Part shown: piece after piece, positions 32,248 to 44,675 of the stretch | How positions within the stretch are numbered: position 1 is the first letter of the stretch | How the letters are laid out: each line of letters begins with the position of its first letter | Assembly: GCF_010093815.1 (NCBI RefSeq) | Contig: NW_022985551.1 | Coordinates: 1,599,311 to 1,663,310 of the forward strand | Length of the DNA stretch: 64,000 bases | Direction: 5' to 3' | From: Pseudovirgaria hyperparasitica | Taxonomy: Eukaryota; Ascomycota; Dothideomycetes; Acrospermales; Acrospermaceae | The notes under the pieces: generated by a model | Database searches by the model: none | The model's input: the letters and a program-made list of their open reading frames with translations, nothing else | What the model was told of the DNA's origin: nothing | Translations under genes and position numbers: made by a program

Positions 32248-33106
32248 ATGTCAACACGAAGACACACCGTGCCGACGACATCCAGACCGAAAACACCAGA
32301 GCCGGACGGCTTCGAAGAGCTGGACTTATCCTCCGAGACGGAATGGGATGAGGCAAACGTCAAAGCTGAAGAGATTATTCCAGCAGACCCCGTAAGTTTG
32401 GCTCCATATACCTATCTCGCATGCACCCTCCCTTCCGCCGGTATCTAACACAGACCATCAGGTAACCCCATGGACCAACGCCCTGCAGCACTCCCGCGCT
32501 GCCGCCGGTAACATCTTGAACGCAAGCACAAAGTTCACTCGCGACATATACCGCTCAGGCATGGGTAGCGCCGCCGTCGCCGTTGCCGCAGCTGCCTACG
32601 CAACAGCCACAAAACAGCGCCCGCCCAGACGCATCCGCAGACCACGCAGTGTCGCCGAGAAAGCTGAAGATGCTGTTTCAAGCTCATCTCTGGCCCGCTT
32701 ACATTCCGAAAGTTCGGGTCTGACGCGTGGACAAATGCTTGAGCGTGTCCCTATTGCTGTCATGGGCGCGGACATCGACGGGCCAGATTGGAACACTATG
32801 CAGACACGTCCGCCGCCACGTCAGACAGGAGCGGGTAATCGCATAATCGTTGGGCCTGCACAACGCAAGCCTGGTGCATTAGCGGATGGCCCTGTAATGT
32901 TGCAAAGCCCAGCAACAACCCCACCATTTTCGTATTCGAGCTCGCCGTACAGTACAAATGGACAAGAAAGAGCTGTAGACGAGCAGTTCGAGTCGACATC
33001 ATTTCCCTTTGCTTTTGAGGACGACGAGGCTGACGCGGACGACGAGGACCGTGCGTCTGAGGAAGATGAATTCGTGGTGAATAAGGAGGTATATGACGAT
33101 GCGTAA
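32248..33106 (+). CDS. Conserved hypothetical protein, unknown
   Basis: Exons 32248-32391 and 32462-33106 (70-nt intron, GTAAGT...ATCAG) give 262 residues. The start MSTRRHTVPTTSRPKTPEPD is basic/Pro-rich, then acidic. WTNALQHSRAAAGNILNAST followed by FTRDIYRSGMGSAAVAVAAA looks like an amphipathic or membrane-associated helix ahead of basic RPPRRIRRPRS. The C-terminal third is acidic (FEDDEADADDEDRASEEDEF). I do not recognise a family. Acceptor choice within a few bases is uncertain. Confidence 0.65.
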
Positions 33107-33613
33107 GAGTCCTGACCAAGTCTGAGGATACGATGCTTATGCGCACTAAGATATGCACAGTATCATGGCCGAAGATATAGATGAGCGGAGTCAACTGAAG
33201 CGTGTTGTGTTCGATTTCTTAAAGTCAGCTCCGATCGCTATAACAAGACAAAGTAGCAGCGTATTGTCCATGCCTCCGTCTATTCGTTCATGGTAAGAAA
33301 CTTCTGAAATGACGGATAGGACAGAACATGGCCTGTTAGACTGCTGAAGTTGTTATCATTGTTAAACCAGGCACCTGGTCAGGACATCTGGTGTTGAAAG
33401 GATGTACAACAATTTGTGGATATGGTATGGGTTTTTTGGATATGGAGCTTGCTTATACGTAGTATTTTGTCAGCGTGAGTTCATATGTATAAATCACAGA
33501 ACGAACATACTCGGCTCTTTTAGAGAAGTAGGGTAAATTCAGAGCAGCCAAGCAAAGTTACGCTACCTCATCCATAACCAAAGATAATGAAATGGCGGCA
33601 TACCAAATTGCCC
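33107..33613. other. Convergent intergenic region
   Basis: Contains the 3' flanks of the hypothetical gene and Lunapark. No gene seen. Confidence 0.45.
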
Positions 33614-34869
33614 TTATTTCTTTCGTCTACTTCTCGTCGACTGTGCAGGCGACTTCGTCTCATCAACACCGACCAACTCTGGGCTGTTCGATCGCGACCT
33701 TTCTGGCTCATGCACCTCCTCTTCTACGTGATCATCTCCCAGTACCGGCGCTGCAGAAGCAATCTGTTCCACAAGTTTCTTTGCCTCGTTTTCCACGCCA
33801 TTCCATGCTCCGCACCCACTGCACTTCCAGCGTCCAAGCTCCTCCAAACGCTTCACGCCCGGCGGCGCCAGCCCATTGACCAGTCTGCATTGTGAACAGA
33901 GCATCGCAAGCCTATTCGAGGTCTTATTCTCATCTTCACCGAGAAGTACGTCGAGAATGCGGTCGTACCATTGTGGTTCCTGTGTATACTGTGTTGGGGT
34001 AGAGAATGCGTTTGGTGCGAATTCAGCGCCGGGGGAGTACTGGGCGGCAAGGAATCGGGGTGTAGAGCCTACAGGACTTGCTGGGGGTCCCAGTGCGCGC
34101 GAGGTGAGAGCGGGAGACGGGCCTTGAGGGATGTTTGCTGTGTTTGGTGGGCCGCGAGGTATGTTCGCCGTTGCGGGAGGGGGCATGTTTGTGCGCTGAG
34201 GCTGGGGTTGTTGATGCGAACTGCGGGATTGTTGGGGGTCCTGTTTGCCCTGCTGTTGTTGCTGTGGATTCTGTTTGCCAGGCTGTTTTGGCGAAGAGCT
34301 GGAGCCGTATTTGTCAAGTAGCTGCTGAGTGGAATTGTATTTTGTGGCGGTCTTGAGCTTTTCGATTGTAGCGTCGCGGTCCTTGTTGAGACTGTCTAGG
34401 TATTCTTGCGTGCTGCGGATGCGGTAGTCGTAGTATAGTGTCAGGGCTTTGCGGACGCCGTAGATTCTGAGTGTGGTGTCAGTCCGAGGCCAGCTCTATG
34501 TTTCTTGCTGGTGAAGCTTACAAAACTGGCGCCCCAGCGAGCCCGGTGACTTCGTAAGCTGTCCAATTTTGCCATCCCGTCACGAGTGTCAATATGAGAG
34601 CGGCGATTAGATATGCGAAGCCTGTATAAAGCGTCCAAAGCACCTTCATCCGTCGTGAGCTTTGCCGTAGGCGGTCATTGCGGGCGCCGGTCTTCTGAAT
34701 CTTCGTCGCAAGGTTCGAGAGAGTCTTCTCAAAATCAGCGGCGGAGGCCTCGCCCTATATAATTGAAATCAGCATTGTTATGAGGAACTCAATTCTGGAG
34801 CTGTGCGGAGCTCGAGCCGGAAGTAGGTGATGTATACTAACATACCTTGAAAGGCCACAGGGATACCAT
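33614..34869 (-). CDS. LNP1: Lunapark homologue, ER junction protein
   Basis: Exons 34869-34846, 34754-34522 and 34466-33614 give 369 residues; the first encodes only MVSLWPFK. Two hydrophobic segments near residues 45-67 and 70-90 (VLWTLYTGFAYLIAALILTL and VTGLAGAPVLIYGVRKAL) form the hairpin anchor. A coiled segment, a Gln-rich stretch and a Pro-rich stretch follow. The zinc ribbon has cysteines at about 276, 279, 301 and 304 (CSQCRLVNGLAPPG and WKCSGCGAWNG), the hallmark of Lunapark. The family stabilises three-way junctions of the tubular ER, working against Sey1/atlastin. The tail is acidic then basic. Divergent from MZM1. Confidence 0.9.
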
Positions 34870-35162
34870 GGCAGAGGACGTTTCGGGCCAAGAGAAAGCG
34901 GGTGGTGAGGATGTGCAGACTATAAGGCCATCGGTCCGTCCGAAATACTACACGAACGGGGGTCAGTGGTCGAATCTGTTTTCCTGGTTGTTTCGTTGTT
35001 CGCTGCCTTCACCAAGTGCACTTGACGTTCTGACGCACGGACACCTCAGGTAACATCCATTGAATCTTTTGTAGTCACCGCTGCGCAGCAGTCAAATAAC
35101 AACTTTCTCATTTCACATAGAAAAACTTTGTATCCTACGTCGCGGTGTATATGTCACGCGAA

Positions 35163-35636
35163 ATGGCTCTCGCTGCTTATCGTCATGTCCTTCGTAGCGC
35201 CATGATTGCTTTTAAGAGTGGGTTGCTGGTCCTATCGCATGCTCTTCATCTACTAACAACGTTCAATAGATGATACAACCATGCTCAGCGCGGCGCGCAA
35301 TCAAGCCCGCACGGCATTCGAATCGAATCGCCATCTCTCACCAGGTACACCAGAATTTGCGGAACAAGTCGAGCACGCAGAGGGAGTTGCACAAATACTA
35401 CGACAGAACGTTGTACAAGGGAAGCAAGAAGAAGATGGCAGATACAGTGAGTATTGATTTACTCTCATTCAGCTTGATAGTGAAACTGAACCCCACCAGA
35501 ACTAGGAATACATGAGCATACTGAGCGAGGAGACAATGAGTCTATAAAGATGCCACGCGTCCAAGATGTTAAGATGCCTCGCGGCAAGACCAATCGTCCG
35601 CAAACTAATTTAAGTGGGAAACCCAGTTTCTCGTAA
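35163..35636 (+). CDS. MZM1: Mitochondrial complex III assembly factor of the LYR family (MZM1/LYRM7)
   Basis: Exons 35163-35217, 35270-35446 and 35500-35636 give 122 residues; each exon is too short to stand out alone. The protein begins MALAAYRHVLRSAMIAFKND, with AYR at the LYR-motif position, then MLSAARNQARTAFESNR, HAEGVAQILRQNVVQGK and LGIHEHTERGDNESIK. This matches MZM1, which binds the Rieske protein Rip1 in the mitochondrial matrix and stabilises it before insertion into complex III. The donor of intron 1 is GTGGGT and its branch is tactaac. Length is as expected. It converges with SLT11, 101 bp apart. Confidence 0.87.
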
Positions 35637-35737
35637 GAAATTCGCCTTTGAACTCCATACGTGCTTTGTGCATTCGGCCATGCTTTTGGTATTCCGTAAC
35701 GCCGCCCATGCAGTGCCCTAGTGAAAACGATTGCCAT

Positions 35738-36868
35738 TCAATTCCCTGCCAGACTGGCGTAATTAGCCTCATCATCCTGTCCTGGCGGCGCTGCCATGAC
35801 AGCCAAGTTATCCAAATCCTCCTCAGCGGATACAATCGCTCTACCAGTCGCATCAACAGTGCCAGGTGCAGACATATGCTGGATAGCCTTTGCAGTCTGT
35901 CGCCCTGCCCTGGCATTCTTAAGTCGCTCCTCATGGTCCGTATTGTCTAGAGGCTTTGGTTTGCCCCATTGTACCCTCAACGGACACCCTCTGACAACAG
36001 CTCTTCCTTGACATGCATCCGCTGCTGACTCGGCAGATTTACGTGTGGCGTAATTTATGAATGCGCAATGTGCCCTGTGTGAGCAGACAAGGGACCTGAG
36101 TGTGCCATATTGAGTGAAGAAAGTCCGAAGTTCATGCTCTGGAAGGTCTTCATCCACACCTGTAACAAACAGAGTGACTATGTTAGGATCCGCTGGCGGG
36201 AGGATGTCATGCGGTTGTGGGGGTAGTTGTGCTGCACTGGGAAATTTTCCACCACCACCAATACCAACACCCCGACCTGACTGGCCTCCACGCATTCCTC
36301 CTCTTGCCCCTCTAGTGTCTCGTGTACGGATCGGGCCAGGGCCAGAAGGTGCTGGAAGAGCTTTCTTGCCGTCTTTCTCGTCCTCGATCGCACGCTGTCT
36401 TCGGTAGGGCTCACTACGTGCCAAACGCGTGAGCAGTTCTTTTGCCTTGTCGTCGGACTTTTCATATGCCTCCAGGATTGCTCCTCTACCCTCCTCAATC
36501 TCTTTCTCATGATTCTGCGCATAATATTCTCTGTTGACTGCACTGTTTGGACCAGGCGCGATCATCTTCAGCGCCTGGTCACGAATCACGATCGGAAGAC
36601 CAAATTGCAGATCAAGCATACAGCATTGACAGCAGTTTTTTAGCCGGGCGCAGGTAAGACACATGTTCGTGCGCTTCTGTCGTGATGTCCTGTCTGCCTT
36701 CCATGTGAATAGAGTGAAAGGCCGCGTGCATATTTTGCATTCCATGGCATGGTCGCTCTTCAGCATCTGGACATATGGATTATCCGGGAGACATCTTTCG
36801 CAGACGGACGGAAAGTCGGTAGTCTCCCATCCGGAGCGATTCAAGTCTTGCTTGATCTGAGGAGCCAT
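35738..36868 (-). CDS. SLT11: Pre-mRNA splicing factor SLT11/ECM2 (RBM22 type)
   Basis: Single exon, 376 residues; the first ATG is at 36868. The N-terminal zinc-binding region is Cys-rich (SVCERCLPDN, MECKICTRPF, MCLTCARLKNCCQCC), followed by LQFGLPIVIRDQAL, all characteristic of RBM22/Slt11/Cwf5. A Gly/Arg linker leads to an RRM at about residues 228-300 (TLFVTGVDEDLPEHELR and AHCAFINYATRKSAE). These proteins sit in the Prp19-associated catalytic spliceosome, touching the U6 ISL and U2/U6 helix. It is divergent from ERG6 with a 437-bp gap. Confidence 0.93.
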   Translation of the reverse strand: MAPQIKQDLNRSGWETTDFPSVCERCLPDNPYVQMLKSDHAMECKICTRPFTLFTWKADRTSRQKRTNMCLTCARLKNCCQCCMLDLQFGLPIVIRDQALKMIAPGPNSAVNREYYAQNHEKEIEEGRGAILEAYEKSDDKAKELLTRLARSEPYRRQRAIEDEKDGKKALPAPSGPGPIRTRDTRGARGGMRGGQSGRGVGIGGGGKFPSAAQLPPQPHDILPPADPNIVTLFVTGVDEDLPEHELRTFFTQYGTLRSLVCSHRAHCAFINYATRKSAESAADACQGRAVVRGCPLRVQWGKPKPLDNTDHEERLKNARAGRQTAKAIQHMSAPGTVDATGRAIVSAEEDLDNLAVMAAPPGQDDEANYASLAGN

Positions 36869-37305
36869 ATAGTAAGCGTTCAAAAATAGTGGAGTGAGTG
36901 TGTGTGTGTGTTGCTAAGGCGAGCGCAGAGTGGGCTGATAGTCGCCGCTTGGGAACGGACGATGATGAAGAGGCTCTACGACGTTTCGCTTTCGTAAACC
37001 GACGCACTGGCCACCTGGAGTTTGTTATCACGGGAAAAGGTGAGTGGCTGGCCGCTCCTGCCTGAACTGTCCCCAAGCCTAGCGCCTCCCCTGTCCGCGG
37101 CTGGATCGATTCCGCAAAGGGACCAAGCCGAAGCCCGATACTTTTTTCTCCTATATCAATTACTTGGTCGACGGAAGTGGCCTGTTTTCTCGTACGATTC
37201 TGCTCCTCCGCTATACACGTCCTTCAACACCTCATACAATAAATACTCTCTCCGCAACATAGTCCTTGATACCCACAATCGAAGTAATAATTCGAATCAT
37301 CCGCA
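36869..37305. other. Divergent SLT11/ERG6 promoter region
   Basis: A GT microrepeat lies near 36898-36910. I looked for an SREBP-type motif like that of ERG25 and did not find a clear one. Confidence 0.5.
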
Positions 37306-38560
37306 ATGGCACCCCACGCGCTAGAAAAGGAGGACTTTGAGCGCGATGCTGCTTTCCAGAAGGCCCTGCACGGCGTGTCTTCACAGAATGAGGGCGGCTT
37401 CAGGTCTATGTTTAGCAAAGACCGCAAGGCTCACCAAGCCGCCGTAGATGAGTACTTCAAGCACTGGGACAACAAGTCTGCGGAGATCGAGACGGAGGAG
37501 ACCCGCAAAGAACGCAGAGCAGAATACGCCACTCTCACTAGACAGTAAGAACGACTTATGATATCCACTGGTCATTGAGACTGACGCGATTGACTAGCTA
37601 CTACAACCTCGCTACCGATCTCTACGAGTATGGCTGGGGGCAGTCTTTCCACTTCTGTCGCTTCGCGTACGGCGAGAGCTTCCATAAGGCTATTGCCCGC
37701 CACGAGCACTACCTCGCACACTCTATGGGCATGAAGGAGAACATGAGAGTATTGGACGTCGGATGTGGTGTTGGTGGACCAGCACGAGAGATCGTGAAAT
37801 TCACTGGTGCAAACGTCATTGGTTTGAACAACAATGACTACCAGATCCAAAGAGCCACCCGCTATGCTCAAAAGGAGGGCCTCGCGGACAAGCTCTCATT
37901 CACTAAAGGTGACTTCATGGTATGTACAAACTCTCACAGTGGTTTGGGACGCTATCTAACACAAGCCAGCAAATGAAATTCCCTAGCGAGTCTTTCGACC
38001 AAGTATACGCCATTGAAGCTACCGTCCACGCACCATCGCTAGAGGGTATCTACAGCGAGATCTACCGTGTCTTGAAGCCCGGTGGTGTCTTCGGCGTCTA
38101 CGAGTGGCTCATGCTTGACGCATACGACAATGACAACCCTCACCACCGCGAAATTCGTCTTGGTATTGAGGAGGGCGACGGTATCTCGAACATGGAAAAG
38201 GTTCAGGTAGCACTCGACGCCATGAAGGCTGCGGGCTTTGAGCTTGAGGTCAACGAAGATTTGGCTCAACGGCCAGACCCATACCCATGGTACTGGCCTC
38301 TTGCTGGTGACTTCTCCGCCATGTCCAGCCCCATGGATTTCTTCACCATTGCTAGAATGACTAAGATCGGCCGTGGTACGGTTCACCGCTTTGTCGGTGC
38401 TCTCGAGACCATCGGACTTGCGCCCAAGGGTACGCAAAAGACTGCCGACAGCTTGGCCAAGGCCGCCGACTGCCTGGTAGCTGGTGGAAAGGAGAAACTA
38501 TTCACTCCCATGTATCACATGGTGGGTCGCAAGCCCCTGAACGCACCTATTACCGCATAA
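37306..38560 (+). CDS. ERG6: Sterol 24-C-methyltransferase
   Basis: Exons 37306-37544, 37598-37919 and 37970-38560 (53- and 50-nt introns) give 383 residues. Diagnostic segments are [20 protein letters not shown] (spanning intron 1), [12 protein letters not shown], the SAM-binding [15 protein letters not shown] and [20 protein letters not shown]. The C-terminal sterol methyltransferase domain includes [20 protein letters not shown]. It methylates C-24 of zymosterol (or lanosterol in many filamentous fungi) at the ER or lipid droplets. Length and motifs are normal. The donor of intron 1 is CA|GTAAGA; the codon CA|C encodes His. Confidence 0.95.
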
Positions 38561-41500
38561 TCACTTTTTATACGGAGTTTGGGGTTCTTCACGTTGCATT
38601 GGGATACATTTTCACTTGTTCGGATAGCGACACGCTCGCATATATACTTGTGTCGACATTGTTCCTTAAGTTCAAGTCGCTATATCTCATGCTGTATAGC
38701 AGCTCTATCAACAGAATAGAAGCTTCTCACGTATCTAATTCCATCCAATGTAATGAATATTTTCTTTTGTATGTCTTCTCTAGTGTCGCGATGAATAGAA
38801 ACCGGGACATTCATCTCATATCATGCTCGTTCAAAGGACACGTCTTATCTCCCACTGAATGCCGGCGCATGGCATCTCTCATTTTCAGTACAGCCTACGC
38901 GTGGTCCTGACAGGTGGGATGAACTTACCAGTGTGCGCAAGGAATAATATAGTATGACAGGCATGTTTATGTGGATCGTCACACCAGCCTTGGAGTGAGG
39001 TTTAGCAGGTCGACGTGATAGAACAAAACTTACACGAAATTGTGCAGCCAGACAAACACCCACGACGAACACGGAGCTTGCAACACATCGACCAAACTGT
39101 ATTGACTTTTATCTCGGGATCACTACTACTCAACGACGAAGCTGACTTAGCTTCAGAATGTCAGATTGCTCTGCTCTTGGTCAGACACACTTCCAACCAG
39201 TATGACACCTGGTCTCGTTCTGTGTGGCTCTCCCCCTAATTCGCCTCAAATTCGCGCTGGGTTCGCTGGATGTAAAAAAAATTCTCGACTGCACTAAATC
39301 TGTGCGAGGTTTCTGTCGAAACTACCATCACGACGGTGTTCCAAAAAGCATTACAAGCAAGCCAGGAAGAGATGTCTTACGAATCCATTCGACATTCTTG
39401 CCATTGCCCGTGAGCTTAGGGCCCGTTATGCCCGAGCCTAGGGCCTCAATATATCGTCCCCAAACATTGAACTTGGACGTGGCTCCGATGCTTCCAGCTC
39501 ATGGATTAACAAGCATAATCAGCAGCGGTTGTGAGCTTTCGGGGGGGATGTAAACTAAGTCTGGTAAGTGAATGTTGACCCATCTTATCAAGCATGACGC
39601 TGGTCTTCGGATGGAGCCTTGTTGAACCAATTAGGATAATTTTCGAACTAGAAACGCGAGAAAACCAAGCACGACACAGACAGATCTGGCGGTGTGAGAA
39701 ATAGGGCTTCCATCAAACAGAATTGTCCGGGCGTAGACTGAGTTGCAGAAGTGCATACTCGCGCGTGGAACATAACTCTAGTTTAATCCGTAGCTCTTGT
39801 GTATTTCAGCGTCGATTCCGGCTTCAAGGTATTCCCGAATTCTCTCAGAATTTCGATTCTAGCAGAGGGTAAGGAGAGGTCGGGGGGGGGTTTTTTTTCT
39901 GGTAAACCGTCGTTGTGAGAGTCTACGACGGATATAGCGGCCTCTTGGAGAGCATATGAAAGACTGCGGGATTTTTGAGAGTAATATTCTAGTACTATAA
40001 CGAGTACCTCTAGTCTGTCGGTGTATTCCGTCGTAGCACGATCGATGGCTAATGATTCAGCACAGCTATCCTGACTGTGAACATCAGTTGAATTTTACGT
40101 CAGCTTAACCTCAGGCCTTACTAGTGATATGTATGTCGTGATATATGTATCCGTGCTCCAGGTAGCCTGGAAGGAGATCGCTGCACTAGAAACGACTTCC
40201 ACGGAAGAGATTCATAGAACATACTAACTCGGCACCCGGCGGATCTGATGCGTCACCATGATATTCGCACACTAATAGTTCTAGCTCGGAAGTCAGGGAA
40301 TGTCACTCGGTGCCTGGGCAGCCAAAAATTGTCTTCTTGTAGCAGGAGATCGTCGTTTACTCTTAATTATGTGGGCCCATCGATCGGTTTGATATTAAGA
40401 TCAGAGTCTGCTGACCAGCGTCGATCACTCTTGGCAGGGCGCACTAAGGGAAAAAATCATATCATAACGTTGAAGAAGACTGATGCAAGACGAAGGGAAG
40501 ACAACTAAGGAAACAAGTGGCTCGTTAGACGTTTCTGGTATTCATACTGTACGTCATCATCACAAGCTCCATCTGCGAAACTCTAGTAAGATACTAGTTT
40601 TGTCCCGACGTAGAATATTCCAGATGATCATAAACAAGGATGTAATCAACTAGATATTATCCACCTCCCTCATTCAGCCATGTTATAACGTTCTTGCAGG
40701 TTCCTCTCTGTCCGTCGCAAGTGCAAGCGCAGCCGTGGTGTACTGTGGAGCACCCACCCCCTTTTTCTCCGCTGCCACGTCTGACTGCAAGGCGTGGTAT
40801 GTGCACGAGAGAGTCATGAGAAAGACGTGGTGCATGGTAATTTTAATGCCGGTAGTCTACTTCTCGCGAAGTACGCTCAGCTTCTGATAAGGACAGTGTT
40901 GGTGAAGTAGCCCTTTCCAGACAGTGCAGACGGCGAGCGTCGAAGGCTTGGAGCATGTGTCTGCAGCTACTCAGACGCTGACTGACCAGTGGCCACAGAG
41001 TATGATATCCTGCGGCGTGCTTACAGAGATAGCGGATTGCTCCTCACTATGTCCTGACTAGTGTTTCGCCCTTAGAACTCTTGAAATACCCATATGCATG
41101 TTGCACAGGCGAAAGATACCTATTCAGGCCGTCTATCATCCTAATGTGTTTGCAATCGCATGATCCTAGAGCCCAGTTGGTGGCAAAGTCTGCAGGTCTC
41201 GTCTACGAAAGGAGATGCAAAAGTCAGCAGCCAGCGTGGGAGATATCGCCAACGAACCACTCTCCCGTGCAGAACGGATGCAGCGTGCAGTGTGCGGCGT
41301 GCAGGATGCAGAACTACGGGTCCCTGGTTCTCTATACCTTCCCGCAACCGTGAGAAGATTACAAGCCAGGGAGACCATGCTAGCCAGTGAGCACCTGCAT
41401 CCTGCATGCTGCACGTTGGTGCCAAATTTGTAGACCCATCCGGCACATGCAGCCTCGCCGTGCAACAACACTGCCAACGTAGGACTGTGCCTCTTCAATT

Positions 41501-42369
41501 GCCGTAGACGCAGGCGATGAGGTAGGTATCGATGTCTCGCTATATATTTTCAACACGTGAGATGATCCCATACCTCCAGATAACGTAGCCGTCATGGAGC
41601 TGGATACGATCGGTAGCTGTTACGAACCCCGAGCTCCACAATTTCCTCTCAGCCGCTCTGCCCGGAACGTATACGACCACAACGCCAGTATAGATCAGCC
41701 CAAAGCCAGCTGGAGAAGGCTGGACTGTACCAGACCTCATGCGTCTGCATATTGTGGGATGAGAGAGCTTTTGGGATGTTGGAGTAGGTATTCTAGATTC
41801 CTCGGGGGTGGGCAACGATCGAAGATCTTAAAGGATCGAGATAGGTATACATTTGCGGAAACGAAAGCTGCCGGATGGCACTCCGGCAGTAACACTGTGT
41901 CATGTACGAAGTTCGTATCTACATCCAGCTGTTTACGGACACATAGTTAATGTGGCTATACTGCTTGGTCTGATATCATGGGCTCTTTTGTATAGTCAAG
42001 GCTTGTTTTACTGCTGTGTGTGTTGATAGCTGTATCTCCAGGATAACGTAAGTGGCACAAGTCCGAATCCGCGGTAGATTTGAGCCAAGGAAAAGAGGAC
42101 GGTGAAGTAGAGGCGTGTCGTGTAGATGCATGATACTACGCCCCGCAACGAGACAATCACACTGCATTAGTGTAGCCACGCTGTTGGAAATGACGATTGG
42201 AGTAATGCTGTGAAGGAGTTGCCGTATAGACACGTAGAAGACCTCTCTGAAATGAAACATATTCGGTAGAGGAATATTCTGGAGCTGACCATGAACAAAA
42301 CATAGAATTTCCAGAGCTAAATTGTCATATATGTGCACAAGATCAGGATCATATGTAGTGACTAGTATA
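38561..42369. other. Gene-poor region, part 1
   Basis: About 3.8 kb without a supported gene. Frames are short, mostly lack an ATG and have no recognisable motifs. A short G9T8 run lies at 39882-39898, and a 12-bp inverted repeat (tgcaggatgcag and its complement) occurs near 41300 and 41398. No tRNA or intact element was recognised. Confidence 0.5.
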
Positions 42370-42600
42370 ATATATATCATAGTTCGTTTTGAGTTCTAGT
42401 CTTCTTCTGCTTCATTACTCCATGAGCAGGTAATAATATCTGATAGAATTGGCTACTAGAAGAGAAGAGCCTTTTAGCTTAGATAACCTCTACTTACCAA
42501 TTACAAGCTTACATAAGGGTAAAAAAAGAGCATGTAGATATGCTAGAAGCCGTATTATATTCACCTAAGTGTAGACGAGAGATATCTTGAGTAAGCGCTA
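42370..42600. repeat. AT-rich patch
   Basis: An AT-rich patch inside the gene-poor region, similar in texture to the islands near 3.9 and 28.7 kb but shorter. The origin is not recognisable. Confidence 0.3.
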
Positions 42601-44675
42601 TGCGCAGAGTTAGTGTAGAAGTATATATCTTGAAGAGCCAATGAGACTATGACTCACCCGGACGGTCTTATGATCCGAGGCCGGAAAAATGGAACAGCTT
42701 GTTGATTGATGAGGCAGTACACGATACCTCGTATGAGGTGAGATTTCGAACCAGCGCGCGAGCGCTCCCATCCACTTACAACGTCTACAGCGCTTTCTGG
42801 AACCCCCTAGCACCGCTCGCTCAGCTCCTTAATGTTGATCGATCCTCCTTTACGCCATAGGGCGGTCGATAGGGCGGTCAGTATGAAGGTCGAGCGAGAG
42901 ATCCCTGCTAGCGTGCCATAGGATTCATCCTCGTCAGCTAAAGCGTGCGAAATATCCGAGCCCCATGGCTGCAGAGACCCCAAGTTGATCAACGCCTTGT
43001 GTTGATCGCATCCACGTGTCGATCGCATCCTGCGGCCAATGAACGAGCCCTCGTGAAGACCAACGACCCAGTGAAGTGGCACATTCATGGGGTCGGGTGG
43101 GGGACGACCCATATCCCTCGTCCTACACGGCACCTTTACGGCTGACTTGCTATTATGCCATATCGCATACACTTCTCGCTGCTGGGTGACCAGAGAGGTG
43201 GGACGCTACATCCGTACAGCTCATACTAGAGCTTCATAGTCATGGCGTTGGTCTGGATTCTGGGACATCAGCTGGTAGGGCTTGCGGGAGGGTGTAAGAT
43301 AGTCGTGTTAGTTCGGCAGTACCGGTCAAGGCTGCGGGCAAAATCTCCGGAGAATCCAATATGGCGGGAATGTGAGGTCGATGGCACGGTCTGTGCCGAG
43401 CCTGTCGACTTGCTAGAAAGTAATTAAAGTCCAGCATGTTTGCGAGAGTCGATGAAAGAGCTGTGGTTGGCCCAATACGCAAATGTTGAGCCAAAGCTCT
43501 GCTCAAACTGGAACGCTTCATAGAATCCCGCTCGACTCGTGGTTAGTTCGTTCTATAGTCTACATCCATGATCAACGATCTGTACACAAGCGAACTCGCG
43601 CAGACCTGAGACGGTCCCTTGTCACTGGTTCGTGGCGCAGTTGTTCCGTTATGTCATTCATGTATGATAGGGAAGTGCTAGGCCCTTGTCCCAACGTTGC
43701 CATCCACCAAGCTGTACGATTGACTGTCACAAGTGTCCACTAGTGTTCTTACAGCCCATGGTGCGGCTCTCCTCCCATTTTCAGTGTCAGAAGAAAGACC
43801 CAAGCATACAAGCATCTGATCGAGGGACATCCGAGGGTCCACAAGCTGCGAAGGCTGAACACGCCTTGTCCCCAATCTCCAAAGCCCCCAGAGCGTATCA
43901 ACAGCCCGGTTCGCATCCCCAGACCCACTTATGTTGAATCTGGTCCCTAGATTGCTTCGTACCACACACACATTCAAACCGATCCGTCCTGCTCTTGAGT
44001 GAATTAGCATGGCGCTCGCAGGTGACACAGCTCTAATTGGATTCGGATGTAGCTCTAGTTGTGATCCTGAGCTAGATGCGATACAGTGTTTGTCCCATGC
44101 ATCAGGTGTAAAACCACCTAGCCGCCGAGTATTACATCCTACTTGTAGTCCAGGAAGTGGCCAACGTCGAGCATCAGTATCAAACAATTCTTTTGAACAA
44201 TCGTAGGCAAGGCATAAAAGACTTTATCGACGAAACATATCCGCTCTGTAGCTAAGGGATATATTGATTCACGCCGACCACCTTCCTAAAAAGATCCTCG
44301 CTATGGTGAGCACATACCAGACACTAAGTTGTGGATTTCCCCGAAAGTCCCGCAAAAGTCCATCCAATATGAAGCGGATCGTGAGGGCTCAACCCGGCTG
44401 CACTGTCCGAGGACGGCTACAACTTTTAGCCACCTCCGACGTATGTCTATTTTACATGTATTCGTGTTTTGCTGCGCTCGGTCCCTCGGTGAGCCAGTAG
44501 CGTGGTTGAGCGCAAGTTGCACCAGCGCCGGGGCCATCGGTTGAACAGCGCTGCTATGTTGATCTATGCGTCTACAGGGATACCCTCGCATTGAATGCAT
44601 AATACTGTTGAGGTGCATCAAGGGTCTGAACGGTATAGAGACGTCAGGTTCAGAGGGATAGTCGAAGCAAGACGT
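42601..44675. other. Gene-poor region, part 2
   Basis: About 2 kb with no convincing gene. A 93-codon minus-strand frame with an ATG (43240-43521) and a 170-codon minus frame without ATG (43678-44187) are noted but show no recognisable domain. A few short direct repeats occur (gatcgcatcc twice near 43015-43031). Confidence 0.4.

Noticed and set aside
36869-37305. Search for an SREBP-type site in the ERG6 promoter
   Set aside because: Sequences such as actggccacc were examined but do not fit the motif on either strand.
41260-41430. Inverted tgcaggatgcag pair
   Set aside because: Only 12 bp perfect with a loop of about 80 nt and no flanking duplication; not a credible transposon end or RNA hairpin.
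42720-42790. tRNA-like B box (ttcgaacc) in the gene-poor region
   Set aside because: The flanking arms do not pair as a T stem and no acceptor stem or anticodon arm can be drawn.
43240-43521. 93-codon minus-strand frame with ATG
   Set aside because: Could encode a small protein, but has no motif, no leader features and no neighbours supporting it.
43678-44187. 170-codon open frame on the minus strand
   Set aside because: Starts with a TTG, lacks an internal ATG near the 5' end, and shows no recognisable motif. Could be a remnant, but evidence is too thin for a gene call.
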